The position numbers were made by a program, and so were the translations under genes. The notes beneath the pieces are model-generated. The model was not told the origin of the DNA. It ran no database searches and was given only the letters and a program-made list of their open reading frames with translations. DNA of 64,000 bases, from assembly GCF_026344005.1 (NCBI RefSeq), contig NZ_JAPKNH010000011.1:62001-126000 (forward strand), written 5' to 3'. Of this stretch, positions 40,393-49,414 are shown piece by piece. The stretch comes from Kaistia terrae (GTDB lineage Bacteria; Pseudomonadota; Alphaproteobacteria; Rhizobiales; Kaistiaceae). The first letter of the stretch is position 1; every line of letters starts with the position of its first letter.

Positions 40393-42621
40393 TCAAAGGA
40401 AGCTCTGCGGATCGATGTCGACCTGCACTCGCAGGCTGCCGCGGACTGCCGGCGCCTCGGCCAGCCAAGTGCGCAGAAACGCCTGCAAATCGACCGAACG
40501 GGGCGCCTGGACCAGCAGGCGAAAGCGGTGGCGGCCACGCAAAACCGCCAGCGGCGCTTCGGAAGGTCCGAGAACCATCACCGGCCCGCTTTCCGGCGCC
40601 GTCCGGCGCAGCGCCATCGCATAACCATAGGACGTCGCGCGGTCAGCGGCGGAGATGATGATGCCGGCGAGCCGGCCGAACGGCGGCAGCACGGCGATTC
40701 GTCGCGATTCAATCTCGCGGGCATAGAAGGCCTCGCGATCCCCCGAGGCGATCGCCGCGATGACGGGATGCTCCGGCGCATAGGTTTGCAACAGCGCGCG
40801 GCTGTCGCCGCCGGCGCGACCGGCGCGGCCGGTCACCTGCGCCAGCAACTGAAACGTCCGTTCGGCGGCGCGCGGGTCACCATGGGCCAGCCCCAGATCG
40901 GCATCGACGACGCCGACCAGCGCCAGCAGCGGGAAATTGTGCCCCTTGGCGACGAGCTGCGTGCCGATGATGATGTCGGCGGCGCCGTTGCGGATGGCGT
41001 CGAACTCCTCGCGCATTTTCTTCACGCCGCCGAGCAGATCGCTCGACAGCACGATTCTTCGCGCATCCGGGAACCGTGTGGCCACCTCTTCCGCCACCCG
41101 CTCGACGCCCGGCCCGCAGGCGACGAGGCTGTCCTCGGCGTCGCAGACCGGACACTGGTCCGGCCGGCGCTCGTTATGGCCGCAATGATGGCAGACGAGT
41201 TGGCCGCGAAAACGGTGGTCGACCAGCCATGTCGAGCAATTCGGGCACTGGAAGCGATGGCCGCAGCTGCGGCAGAGCGTCAGCGGGGCATAGCCGCGCC
41301 GGTTCAGGAACAGCAGCGCCTGGCCCTTGTTGGCGATCGTCTCCTCTATCGCCTTGACCAGCGACGGCGCCAGGAACTGACCGCGCTCCGGCGTGTCGAT
41401 GCGGAGATCGACCGGCGTGATCTCCGGCAGCTTGGCCGCCGCATAGCGCGCCGTCAGCAGGATGCGCCGATAGCGGCCCTGATCGGCATTGACCCGGCTT
41501 TCGATCGAGGGCGTCGCCGAGGCGAGCACCACCGGGAAGCCGCCGATATGGCCGCGCACCACCGCCATGTCGCGGGCGTTGTAGATAACGCCCTCTTCCT
41601 GCTTGTAGGCCGTGTCGTGCTCTTCATCGACGACGACGAGGCCGAGCTTCTGGAACGGCAGGAACAGCGCCGAGCGCGCGCCGACCACGGCCTGCACCGC
41701 CCCGGTGGCGACGCCGCGCCAAACCCGTTCGCGCATACGCGGTGGCATTTCAGAGTGCCATTCGGCCGGACGATGGCCGAAGCGGCGAGCGAATCGGTCG
41801 AGGAAATCGACGGTCAGCGCAATTTCCGGCAGCAGCACCAGCGCCTGCTTGCCCATGCGCAGCGTTTCGGCCAGTGCCTCGAAATAAACCTCCGTCTTGC
41901 CGGAGCCGGTGACGCCGTCGATCAGGGTTACGGAGAAAGTTTCCTCGTCGACGCTGGCGCGCAGAAGTTTTGCCGCGTCGTCCTGGCCGGGATCGAAGGT
42001 CGGGCGGGCAAAATCGGGCTCTGGCGGCAGGGTCAGAGGCGGCGGCGGCAGCGGGACCGCCTCCAGCGCACCCTGCTCCAACAGGCCGTTGACGACGCTG
42101 GACGAAACGGCGGCGAAGGCGGCGACCGCGCTTTTCGGCATCGGCTCGCCACCGGCCAAGGCATCGAGCACGCGCTGGCGCGAAGGCGTGACGCGGTCCG
42201 GCGTCTTGCCGGTGACGCGCAGCGCCGCCACGGCGCGCTCGGGTTCCAGCGCGTCGGGTGCGCGAAGCACCATGCGCAGCACCATGCCGCGCTGGCTCAG
42301 CGTGTAATTCGCCACCCAGTCGACGAAGCGGCGCAAGCTCGGATCGATCGGCGGCGAATCATAGTGATGCAGCACGGCACGCAGCCGATTGTGACCGACG
42401 GAGGGATCGACGGGATCGTCCCAGACGGCGCCGATCATCTCGCGGGGCCCGAGCGGCACGCGCACGATATCGCCCGGCGCCAGCTCCATGCCGGCCGGAA
42501 CCTTGTAGGTGTAGGGTCCGTCGACGGCGAGGGGCAGCAGGACCGAAACGGTTCGACCCAGATGCGCCGGCGTCCCCAGATCCAGAGTCAGGTCCAGTGG
42601 CAAGTCCAATGGGGGGTCCAA
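40393..42621 (-). CDS. priA: PriA, primosomal replication-restart helicase
   Basis: About 742 aa. PriA reloads the replisome at stalled forks. The N-terminal VSVLLPLAVDGPYTYKVPAG is the 3'-DNA-binding domain, DGVTGSGKTEVYFEA Walker A, VVVDEEHDTAYKQEE Walker B (DEEH), and the zinc-binding cysteines lie in CRSCGHRFQCPNC and CHHCG with CPVC. Helicase motifs follow (GTQLVAKGHNFP, QVTGRAGRAG). The start is unclear: no ATG exists near the N-terminus, the first usable codon is a TTG at 42621, and the first codons are a repetitive LDLPLDLTLDL. No ribosome site is visible. Confidence 0.93.
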   Translation of the reverse strand: MDPPLDLPLDLTLDLGTPAHLGRTVSVLLPLAVDGPYTYKVPAGMELAPGDIVRVPLGPREMIGAVWDDPVDPSVGHNRLRAVLHHYDSPPIDPSLRRFVDWVANYTLSQRGMVLRMVLRAPDALEPERAVAALRVTGKTPDRVTPSRQRVLDALAGGEPMPKSAVAAFAAVSSSVVNGLLEQGALEAVPLPPPPLTLPPEPDFARPTFDPGQDDAAKLLRASVDEETFSVTLIDGVTGSGKTEVYFEALAETLRMGKQALVLLPEIALTVDFLDRFARRFGHRPAEWHSEMPPRMRERVWRGVATGAVQAVVGARSALFLPFQKLGLVVVDEEHDTAYKQEEGVIYNARDMAVVRGHIGGFPVVLASATPSIESRVNADQGRYRRILLTARYAAAKLPEITPVDLRIDTPERGQFLAPSLVKAIEETIANKGQALLFLNRRGYAPLTLCRSCGHRFQCPNCSTWLVDHRFRGQLVCHHCGHNERRPDQCPVCDAEDSLVACGPGVERVAEEVATRFPDARRIVLSSDLLGGVKKMREEFDAIRNGAADIIIGTQLVAKGHNFPLLALVGVVDADLGLAHGDPRAAERTFQLLAQVTGRAGRAGGDSRALLQTYAPEHPVIAAIASGDREAFYAREIESRRIAVLPPFGRLAGIIISAADRATSYGYAMALRRTAPESGPVMVLGPSEAPLAVLRGRHRFRLLVQAPRSVDLQAFLRTWLAEAPAVRGSLRVQVDIDPQSFL

Positions 42622-42756
42622 AAACGGGATCCAAACCGGGATCCGGGTGGCAAAGCCTTGTGTCGGACCCTATACGAATCTAGGGACCGGCGAAGCGGCC
42701 GACGATGCCGCCATCGACGGCCAAAGAAAAGCCTTCTCTCCGCGAGACCGACGATC

Positions 42757-43053
42757 ATGATCCTCGAACACGCTTTGCTTATCGTGAAGCCCGGCCAATT
42801 CGTCGCTTTCGAGACGGCGATGGCACAGGCTGCTCCGCTCATCGCCGCCAGCCCCGGCTTCCGCGGGCTCGAAGTGCGGCCCTCGATCGAAAAGCCCGGC
42901 ACCTATCTGTTGCTGGTGCGCTGGGAGCAGCTGACCGACCACGACCCCGACTTCCGCGCCTCGGACCGCTACCAACGCTGGAAGGCGCTGCTGCATGATT
43001 TTTATGAGCCGTTTCCGATCGTGACGCATTTTTCCGAGCCGCTGCTGCTGTAG
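42757..43053 (+). CDS. Antibiotic biosynthesis monooxygenase (ABM) domain protein
   Basis: 98 aa forming one ferredoxin-like ABM fold. LEHALLIVKPGQFVAFETAM, PGFRGLEVRPSIEKPGTYLL and VRWEQLTDHDPDFRASDRYQ then RWKALLHDFYEPFP match small dimeric ABM/DUF4188-like proteins. These include quinol oxygenases and haem-degrading enzymes, but many are uncharacterised. The ATG at 42757 lies 135 bp from the divergent priA start. Function is not assigned. Confidence 0.85.
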   Translation: MILEHALLIVKPGQFVAFETAMAQAAPLIAASPGFRGLEVRPSIEKPGTYLLLVRWEQLTDHDPDFRASDRYQRWKALLHDFYEPFPIVTHFSEPLLL

Positions 43054-43085
43054 GGGGGATTGCACGGCTGCAGAAGCAAGCAAGG

Positions 43086-43191
43086 CCCTCACCCAACCCT
43101 CTCCCCGTCGGGGCGAGGGCTTTTTGGCCAGCGCTCGACGCCCGGCGTGAGCGCCCCCTCGCCCGCTTGCGGGAGAGGGCTGGGGTGAGGG
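43086..43191. repeat. Family A paired inverted element
   Basis: 106 bp from CCCTCACCCAACCCTCTCCC to the right end GGGCTGGGGTGAGGG. It begins 33 bp after the ABM gene and ends 48 bp before xerC. Confidence 0.8.
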
Positions 43192-43239
43192 TCTTGCTCC
43201 CTTAACCCGACATCAACCAAGATATCGTCGAATGGCGCC

Positions 43240-44193
43240 ATGTCCGCGCCCCTCGTCATTGCCGCCCGCGACACGCTCGAACAGATCGACGCGTGGGGCG
43301 AACATTTGCGCGGCGAGCGGCGGCTATCGCCCAAAACGCTCGAAGCGTATTCGCGCGATCTCGAACAATTCCTGTCGTTCCTGACCGGCCATATCGGCAA
43401 TCCGCCTACCATCGCCGATTTCGCAGCGATCCGGACGGCGGACCTGCGCGGCTTCATGGCGACGCGGCGCTCGTCCGGCGCCGGAGCGCGAACTTTGGCG
43501 CGCGGTCTGGCAGGTATCCGCTCGTTCATCGGCTACCTGGAGCGCGAGGGCCATGCCAACGGCGCCGCCTTCCGCGCCATGCGCTCGCCGCGCCAGCCAA
43601 AGACCCTGCCCCGCCCGCTCACCGCCCCGTTGGCCCGACGCGTCGTAGAGATGGACGAACAACTCGACGAAGAGCCCTGGGTGGCGGCGCGAAATGCCGC
43701 CGTGCTGGCGCTCTGCTATGGCTCGGGACTGCGCATTTCCGAAGCGCTCGGTATTCGCCGCGTCGACGCACCGCTCGATCCCTCGGCGACCCTGCGCGTT
43801 ACCGGCAAGGGCGGCAAGATCCGCCTGGTGCCGGTGCTGCCGGTCGTGGCCGAGGCGGTGGGAGAGTATCTGCGCCTGTCGCCGTCGCAATCGAAGCCGG
43901 ACGGGCCGCTGTTTCTCGGCGTGCGCGGCGGACCGCTCAAGGCACGCATCATCCAGTTGGCGATGGCCAAGCTGCGCGGCGCGCTGGGGCTTTCGGACAG
44001 CGCCACGCCGCATGCGCTGCGCCATTCGTTTGCGACGCATCTGCTGGCCAATGGCGGCGATTTGCGCGCCATCCAGGAGCTGCTCGGCCACGCCAGCCTG
44101 TCGACGACGCAGGTCTATACCGCCGTCGACACGGAGCGCCTTCTCGCCGTCTTCGAGATGGCGCATCCCCGCGGCAGCAACCGACCGGGCTGA
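43240..44193 (+). CDS. xerC: Tyrosine recombinase XerC
   Basis: 317 aa, acting with XerD at dif to resolve chromosome dimers. The N-terminal SAM-like core-binding domain (about 12-110) includes LSPKTLEAYSRDLEQFLSFL. The catalytic residues are R165 (GSGLRISE), K190, H258 and R261 (HALRHSFATHL), H284 (LLGHASLSTTQVYT) and nucleophile Y293. The location next to priA and the ATP synthase genes argues for the housekeeping enzyme, not an integrase. No dif site was recognised here. Confidence 0.92.
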   Translation: MSAPLVIAARDTLEQIDAWGEHLRGERRLSPKTLEAYSRDLEQFLSFLTGHIGNPPTIADFAAIRTADLRGFMATRRSSGAGARTLARGLAGIRSFIGYLEREGHANGAAFRAMRSPRQPKTLPRPLTAPLARRVVEMDEQLDEEPWVAARNAAVLALCYGSGLRISEALGIRRVDAPLDPSATLRVTGKGGKIRLVPVLPVVAEAVGEYLRLSPSQSKPDGPLFLGVRGGPLKARIIQLAMAKLRGALGLSDSATPHALRHSFATHLLANGGDLRAIQELLGHASLSTTQVYTAVDTERLLAVFEMAHPRGSNRPG

Positions 44194-44212
44194 GGCCCGC
44201 GATAAAGCCAGC

Positions 44213-44336
44213 CCCTCACCCCACCCTCTCCCGCAAGCGGGCGAGGGCTTTTCGGCAGGCAATCTTCATCGACTGTGAGTCTGAACAAGCTCAATCGGCC
44301 CCCTCTCCCGCGCGCGGGAGAGGGCTGGGGTGAGGG
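44213..44336. repeat. Family A paired inverted element
   Basis: 124 bp between the convergent xerC and methyltransferase genes. The left arm begins CCCTCACCCCACCCTCTCCC; the right arm contains the CTCTCCCGCGCGCGGGAGAG palindrome and ends GGGCTGGGGTGAGGG. Confidence 0.8.
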
Positions 44337-44340
44337 TCGT

Positions 44341-45132
44341 TTACACCGCCACCAGTTCGAACACCGCCTGATCGATGGTGAAGGAACCATCCGGTTCGAT
44401 GGCAAAGTGCTCGCGCACGCCTTCCGACATCGCCGCCTGCAAGGCGCGGATCGCCTCGACCATCACGGCTGGCGTCCGCATCCGCCCGACCCAGGCGTCA
44501 AAATCGAGCGGCAGGCGGCGGCGCGTCACGCCGACCACGGCAAATCCGGCCTCGGCCGCGATCGCAACCCATTCGGCGCTGGAATAATCCCGCACGTGAG
44601 ATGGGTCGCGCAGCATCTCGAAGGTCTGCAGGAAGGTGTCGGACACAGGCACTTCCGGCGCGATGATGTCGGAGATCACCGCCGTGCCGCCGGTCTTGAT
44701 GACACGGCGCGCCTCGCGAACACCCTGGCGAACATTCTGCCAGTGATGGGCCGAGTAGCGCGACAGCACGACATCGAATTCGCCATCGGCAAAGGGCAGC
44801 TTTTCCGCCGCGCCCTGCTTCGTGGACAAATTGGCAAAGCCTCGCTTCGCCGCCTCGGCCGCGACGGCCTCCAGCATGCCGGCCGACAAATCATAGGCCA
44901 CGACAGACGCCACAACCGGCGCCACGCCATAGCTGACATGACCACCACCGCAGCCGAGGTCGATGGCGCGGGCATTCGGGGTGCGCGCCGCGATCTCGAT
45001 CATCTGCTGGAGATCCGCGCCCTGGGCGTGGACGGTGCTGGCGACATAGGCCGAGGCCTGCGAGCCGAATTGCTGCACGACCAAAGCCTCGTGGCTTTGG
45101 CGCTGGGCAGCGCTGTTTGTCGATTGGGTCAT
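44341..45132 (-). CDS. Class I SAM-dependent methyltransferase
   Basis: 263 aa. AIDLGCGGGHVSYGVA is the SAM-binding motif I, VVAYDLSAGM is the acidic loop, FDVVLSRYSAHHW is motif II region and GGTAVISDII motif III. The layout resembles UbiE/YcgJ-like methyltransferases; the substrate is unknown. It is divergent from an HTH regulator that probably controls it, as such methyltransferase/regulator pairs often do. Its stop lies inside four bases of a family A repeat. Confidence 0.85.
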   Translation of the reverse strand: MTQSTNSAAQRQSHEALVVQQFGSQASAYVASTVHAQGADLQQMIEIAARTPNARAIDLGCGGGHVSYGVAPVVASVVAYDLSAGMLEAVAAEAAKRGFANLSTKQGAAEKLPFADGEFDVVLSRYSAHHWQNVRQGVREARRVIKTGGTAVISDIIAPEVPVSDTFLQTFEMLRDPSHVRDYSSAEWVAIAAEAGFAVVGVTRRRLPLDFDAWVGRMRTPAVMVEAIRALQAAMSEGVREHFAIEPDGSFTIDQAVFELVAV

Positions 45133-45211
45133 GGCTGTTTTCCGCGCGGTCGATCTTGTTGGTGGTGATCATCGACCGTCCCGGAAGGAATTGCCAGTCA
45201 CCGTAAACCCG

Positions 45212-45236
45212 TACCAGATCCTACTTTATCCTGGTA
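45212..45236. promoter_or_regulatory. Candidate operator of the methyltransferase/HTH pair
   Basis: TACCAG (45212-45217) and CTGGTA (45231-45236) are perfect inverted half-sites with a 13-bp A/T-rich spacer, 12 bp before the regulator start, in the 115-bp divergent region. Confidence 0.4.
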
Positions 45237-45247
45237 TAAGGGATGCC

Positions 45248-46054
45248 ATGATCCCGGAAACCGACATCGTCCGCCGCCGCGAGCTTGGCGAATTCATCCG
45301 CGCCCATCGCGAGCGGCTGCAACCGGCCATGTTCGGGCTAGATCCCGGCACGCGGCGTCGTACGCCGGGCCTGCGCCGGGAAGAGCTGGCACAGCTCGCG
45401 GGCGTCAGTGCGACCTGGCTGAGCTGGATCGAGCAAGGGCGCGAGATATCGGTCTCGGCGACGGCGATTGCGCGGTTGGCGCGGGTGATGCGGTTGACGC
45501 CGGCCGAGCGGGCCTATCTGTTCGATCTCGGCGGAAAACGAGATCCGCAGGCGGGCGAGGACATGGGCGTCGACGTCCTGCCGCCGGAGCTGGCTGCGAC
45601 GCTGGCGAAAATGCCGGACCCGGCCTATGTGCTGGATCGCTCCTGGAACGCGCTGGCCTGGAACGAGGCGGCGGCGCATCTCTTCGTCGGCTGGCTGGAT
45701 GGCGAAGCGTCGGGCGCAAGGAATCTGCTGCGCTACATGTTCACGTCACCGGCGGCGCGAGAGATGATCCAGGACTGGGAAAGCCGGGCGCGGCGGGTTG
45801 CGGCGGAATTCCGCGCCGATTACAGCCGCCATCTGGAGGCGCCGGAAATGCGGGCGCTGGTCGAGGAATTGATCCGACTCAGCCCGTTCTTCGCGCAAGC
45901 CTGGGAGGCGCATGCCGTGGTCGACCGCGAAGGCGGCCTGCGCACCTTCACCCATCCGCAGGATGGCTTCTTGCGCTACGAGCAGATCACCTTCCTGCTC
46001 GCGCGCCATCCCGACATCAAGCTGGTGATGCTGGCGCCTTCAGGCGCGGGGTAG
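45248..46054 (+). CDS. HTH regulator with MmyB-like ligand-binding domain
   Basis: 268 aa. The N-terminal Xre-type HTH runs over about residues 5-75, with LGEFIRAHRERLQP, TPGLRREELAQLAGVSATWL and SWIEQGREISVSATAIARLA. The rest matches the MLTR/MmyB-like ligand-binding domain: LPPELAATLAKMPDPAYVLD, SWNALAWNEAAAHLF and HPQDGFLRYEQITF. Members bind fatty-acid-like or other small molecules and repress a divergent neighbour. The ATG at 45248 was chosen; the open frame extends upstream only through the control region. Confidence 0.9.
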   Translation: MIPETDIVRRRELGEFIRAHRERLQPAMFGLDPGTRRRTPGLRREELAQLAGVSATWLSWIEQGREISVSATAIARLARVMRLTPAERAYLFDLGGKRDPQAGEDMGVDVLPPELAATLAKMPDPAYVLDRSWNALAWNEAAAHLFVGWLDGEASGARNLLRYMFTSPAAREMIQDWESRARRVAAEFRADYSRHLEAPEMRALVEELIRLSPFFAQAWEAHAVVDREGGLRTFTHPQDGFLRYEQITFLLARHPDIKLVMLAPSGAG

Positions 46055-46098
46055 CCACCGTCTACTCCCGGTGCTCGCCGGCATCTCCAACGCGCGCC

Positions 46099-46196
46099 GT
46101 CATCCCCGCGAAGGCGGGGACCCATGCAGCCGTGCTGCCGGAAGGTTTGCTCGGCAAGTTTCCAGCTGAATGGATCCTCGCTTTCGCGAGGATGAC
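46099..46196. repeat. Family C element
   Basis: Left GTCATCCCCGCGAAGGCGGG and right TCCTCGCTTTCGCGAGGATG plus AC, with the diverged right arm still self-complementary. Confidence 0.78.
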
Positions 46197-46241
46197 GCCG
46201 GAGACGGATCGGCCTCAGGCAACCATCCGGTGAGGCCGTAA

Positions 46242-46293
46242 ACCCTCACCCGCCGGCCTTTGGCCGTCGACCTCTCCCTCAGGGAGAGGTGAA
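46242..46293. repeat. Family B element
   Basis: ACCCTCACCCGCCGGCCTTT followed by the CCTCTCCCTCAGGGAGAGG palindrome. Very similar to the copy at 49356-49409. Confidence 0.75.
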
Positions 46294-46349
46294 AGTCAGC
46301 ACCATGCTCCAACTGCGCCGTCTCTCTGAACGGCGCAAGCCGAGAGAAA

Positions 46350-47612
46350 TCAGGCGGCGACGACGCCGTAGCGGGTCGCGGCGTCGATGGTGAGGCCGGT
46401 GCCGACCGAGCCGAACGTGTCGCCGTCGACGACGCGCGCATCCGGCACGGTGCCGAGGATGGCGGCATGGACATGCGCCAGCCGGGTCGAACCACCGGTC
46501 AGGAACACGGCGTCGATGGCGTTTGGGCCGAGGCCGGCGTCGCGCAGGCAATCGCCGATCCGGGCGGCAATCTTGTCGGCGAGGCCGCGCGTCTTGTCGA
46601 CCAGCACCGTGCGGTCGACATTCATGGCAAGGCCGCTCTCGATCCAGTCCAGCAGCACCTGCACCTGCGGCTCGTCCGACAGCGCGATCTTCGCCGCCTC
46701 GATGTCGATGGCGAGGCGGTGGCCGCCATGCTCCTCGACGACATGGATCAGCCGCTCGATCAGTTCGGGATGCTGCGCCTCGCGCCGGACCTCATGCAGC
46801 TGCCGCATGACGCCGCTCTCATAGAGCCGGTTGATCGCCGACCAGGTGGCGAGATCGTGATAGTAGCCGCCCGGAACCGGCAGGCCGGCGCGCTTCATGC
46901 CGGTGCCGAAGCCGAGCAGCGGCATCGCCGTGCCGATCGAAAGGTAGTGGTCGAAATCCGTACCGCCGATGCGGATACCGTCATTGGCCAGGATGTCGTC
47001 GATGCGATCGGCCTTGTGGCGACGCTCCGGTCCGAGGCGGACGATGGAAAAGTCCGACGTGCCGCCGCCGATATCGGCGATCAGCGCCACTTCCTCATGG
47101 TTGACCTGGCGCTCGTAGTCGAGGGCCGCCGCGATCGGCTCGTACTGGAAGGAGATGTGCTTGAAGCCGACTTCCTGCGCGATCGCCTCCAGCGCTTCCT
47201 CGGCCTTGCGGTCGCCATCGGGATCGCTATCGACGAAATGCACCGGCCGTCCATGCACGACGGCGTCGATCTCGACGCCGGAGGTCGCCTCGGCCTGCTT
47301 CTTGATGATGTCGACATATTGCGAGATCACGTCGCGAAACGAGACGCGGCCACGGCCGATGGCGGTCGATTCATTGATCAGCGAGCTGCCGAGCACGGAC
47401 TTCAGGCTGCGCATCAGGCGGCCATTATTGCCATCGACATAGGAGCGGATGGCGGCGCGGCCAACGGCCGGCGGCGCTCCGTTCGGCGTGTAGAAAATCG
47501 CGCTGGGGATGGTGACGCTAGACCCTTCAAGCGCGATCAGCGCCGGACCGTCCGCCGTGGTTATCCCGAGCGTCGTGTTGGACGTGCCAAAGTCGAGGCC
47601 GCAGGCTACCAT
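46350..47612 (-). CDS. yegD: YegD-like Hsp70-family ATPase
   Basis: 420 aa, containing only the actin/Hsp70-type ATPase and no substrate-binding domain. GLDFGTSNTTLGI is phosphate loop 1, LIADIGGGTSDFSIVRL is phosphate loop 2 and VFLTGGSTRLAHVHAAI is the adenosine loop; HISFQYEPIAAALDYE is the connect segment. This matches E. coli YegD, a putative chaperone of unknown client. It stands alone, divergent from an MFS transporter. Confidence 0.88.
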   Translation of the reverse strand: MVACGLDFGTSNTTLGITTADGPALIALEGSSVTIPSAIFYTPNGAPPAVGRAAIRSYVDGNNGRLMRSLKSVLGSSLINESTAIGRGRVSFRDVISQYVDIIKKQAEATSGVEIDAVVHGRPVHFVDSDPDGDRKAEEALEAIAQEVGFKHISFQYEPIAAALDYERQVNHEEVALIADIGGGTSDFSIVRLGPERRHKADRIDDILANDGIRIGGTDFDHYLSIGTAMPLLGFGTGMKRAGLPVPGGYYHDLATWSAINRLYESGVMRQLHEVRREAQHPELIERLIHVVEEHGGHRLAIDIEAAKIALSDEPQVQVLLDWIESGLAMNVDRTVLVDKTRGLADKIAARIGDCLRDAGLGPNAIDAVFLTGGSTRLAHVHAAILGTVPDARVVDGDTFGSVGTGLTIDAATRYGVVAA

Positions 47613-47811
47613 GATAGAGAACTCCGTGAAGGGCCGGTCTGGTTAAGGGGTCGAAGCGCCCGGATCAAGGCCTGCGGCGGAAATATCGCCGCATTGCAGC
47701 ATGGATCTTTCACGATGAAACCAATCTTGATTTGGTCTCACCCCCATCCTGTCGGATTGACGCAGCGTCTGGGGAGGCGCCGATTCGCGGCGTCGGGATA
47801 GGGAGAAGACG

Positions 47812-49131
47812 ATGCGGGCTGTCACCATCGACGAGGCGTTGAACGCCGCCGGTACAGGGGCGTTCCAGCGCCGGCTGTTCCTGATATTCGGCCTCGTATG
47901 GACCGCCGACGCGATGCAGGTGCTGTCGATCGGCTTTACCGCGCCGTCGATCGCCAAGACCTTCGGCCTCACCCTGCCCGTGGCGCTGCAGACCGGCACG
48001 ATCTTCTTCGTCGGCATGCTGATCGGCGCGGCCCTGTTCGGCCGCCTCGCCGACCGCATCGGCCGCCGCAACCTGCTGATCATCACCGTCCTGCTCGATG
48101 CGCTGTTCGGCCTCGCCTCGGCCTTCGCCTCCGATTTTACCATGCTTCTGGTATTCCGCTTCATCACCGGCCTTGCCGTCGGCGGCACGCTGCCGGTCGA
48201 CTATGCGATGATGGCCGAGTTCCTGCCCGCCAACCGGCGCGGCCGCTGGCTCGTCGGCCTCGAAGGTTTTTGGGCCGTCGGCACGGTCATCGTGGCGCTC
48301 GCCGCCTGGTATGCCGCCGCTACCGGCATGGTCGATGGCTGGCGCTTCATCTTCATCATCACGGCGCTGCCGGCGCTGATCGGCCTGGCGTTGCGTTTCT
48401 GGGTGCCGGAATCGCCGTTCTACCTATTGCGAAGCGGCAAGGCGGCGGAAGCGAAAGCCGTTCTCGACCAGATCGCCACCACCAATGGCAAGCCGGTGCT
48501 GAACGGCAAGCTCGTCGACACGCAGGAGCCGCGCCTGCCGCTCTCCGCCCTGTTCTCCGGCCCCTATGCCCGCCGCTCCTACCTGATCCTCGCCGCGTGG
48601 CTGCTGGTGTCGATCTCCTATTACGGCATCTTCGTCTGGCTGCCGGGCAAGCTGGTCTCGGCCGGCGAGCACTACGGATTCCTGCGCGGCTACGGGTTCC
48701 TGGTGCTGCTGGCCCTGGCACAAATCCCCGGCTATGCGCTGGCCGCCTATGGCGTCGAGCGCTGGGGCCGCAAGCCGACGCTGATCGCCTTCCTGCTGCT
48801 CTCGGCGGTCGGCTGCTTCCTCTATGCGGTTCTGAGCGATCCGACGGCCGTCGGCGCGGCGATGATGCTGATGAGCTTCGCGCTGCTGGGCACCTGGGGC
48901 GCGCTCTACGCCTTCACGCCGGAACTGTACCCGACCTCGCTGCGCGCCAGCGGGATGGGCCTGGCGGGCGCCATGGCGCGGCTGGGCGGCCTTCTGGCCC
49001 CGACCCTTGTCGGCGCCGTCGTGACCTACTCCTTCAACGTCGCACTCGGCCTGTTCGCCGCGATCCTGCTGCTCGGCGCCATCGCCACGGCGATGATCGA
49101 CGTCGAGACGAAGCAGAAGCCGCTGACGTAG
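47812..49131 (+). CDS. MFS transporter, aromatic-acid/sugar-type symporter
   Basis: 439 aa with 12 helices. GRLADRIGRRNLLII is the loop 2-3 motif A, LPVDYAMMAEFLPANRRGRW lies after helix 4, and WVPESPFYLLRSGKAAEAKA with ELYPTSLRASGMG in the second half resembles the NiaP/AAHS group of the sugar-porter-related MFS. Likely proton-coupled import of a small organic acid, but the substrate is not visible. No catabolic genes are adjacent. Confidence 0.85.
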   Translation: MRAVTIDEALNAAGTGAFQRRLFLIFGLVWTADAMQVLSIGFTAPSIAKTFGLTLPVALQTGTIFFVGMLIGAALFGRLADRIGRRNLLIITVLLDALFGLASAFASDFTMLLVFRFITGLAVGGTLPVDYAMMAEFLPANRRGRWLVGLEGFWAVGTVIVALAAWYAAATGMVDGWRFIFIITALPALIGLALRFWVPESPFYLLRSGKAAEAKAVLDQIATTNGKPVLNGKLVDTQEPRLPLSALFSGPYARRSYLILAAWLLVSISYYGIFVWLPGKLVSAGEHYGFLRGYGFLVLLALAQIPGYALAAYGVERWGRKPTLIAFLLLSAVGCFLYAVLSDPTAVGAAMMLMSFALLGTWGALYAFTPELYPTSLRASGMGLAGAMARLGGLLAPTLVGAVVTYSFNVALGLFAAILLLGAIATAMIDVETKQKPLT

Positions 49132-49139
49132 CGGGGCAG

Positions 49140-49264
49140 CCCCTCACCCCACCCCTCTCCCGCAAGCGGGAGAGGGGGTTCGCCGGTGCAGGTTGAAACG
49201 CGGAGCCAGCAAGCCAACAGCCGAAAAGCCCTCGCCCGCTTGCGGGAGAGGGTGGGGTGAGGGG
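49140..49264. repeat. Family A paired inverted element
   Basis: 125 bp starting nine bases after the MFS stop. CCCTCACCCCACCCCTCTCC on the left, GGGAGAGGGTGGGGTGAGGG on the right. Confidence 0.8.
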
Positions 49265-49283
49265 CTTGCTTGGTAAAAAAACG

Positions 49284-49323
49284 AAAAAGCCGGCGCCTGT
49301 CCAAGGACGAGCGCCGGCTTTTT
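49284..49323. terminator. Rho-independent terminator between the MFS gene and lpdA
   Basis: A 13-bp stem AAAAAGCCGGCGC (49284-49296) with its complement at 49311-49323 and a 14-nt loop. The T run on either strand makes it usable in both directions for these convergent genes. Confidence 0.88.
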
Positions 49324-49355
49324 GTTGTTCAGGACGTCATCGGGTAAGGCCGTAA

Positions 49356-49409
49356 ACCCTCACCCGCCGGCCTCCGGGCCGTCTACCTCTCCCTCAGGGA
49401 GAGGTGAAA
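49356..49409. repeat. Family B element
   Basis: ACCCTCACCCGCCGGCCTCC leading to CCTCTCCCTCAGGGAGAGG, immediately before the lpdA stop. Confidence 0.72.
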
Positions 49410-49414
49410 AAATC

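Larger units (their letters stand above)
46055..46349. other. Repeat-bearing gap between the HTH and Hsp70 genes
   Basis: 295 bp between convergent genes, filled mainly by a family C element (46099-46196) and a family B element (46242-46293). No gene seen. Confidence 0.7.

Noticed and set aside
43240-44193. Reading xerC as a phage or integron integrase
   Set aside because: Its sequence and length are of the XerC type, the neighbours are housekeeping genes and no att-like or cassette structure follows.
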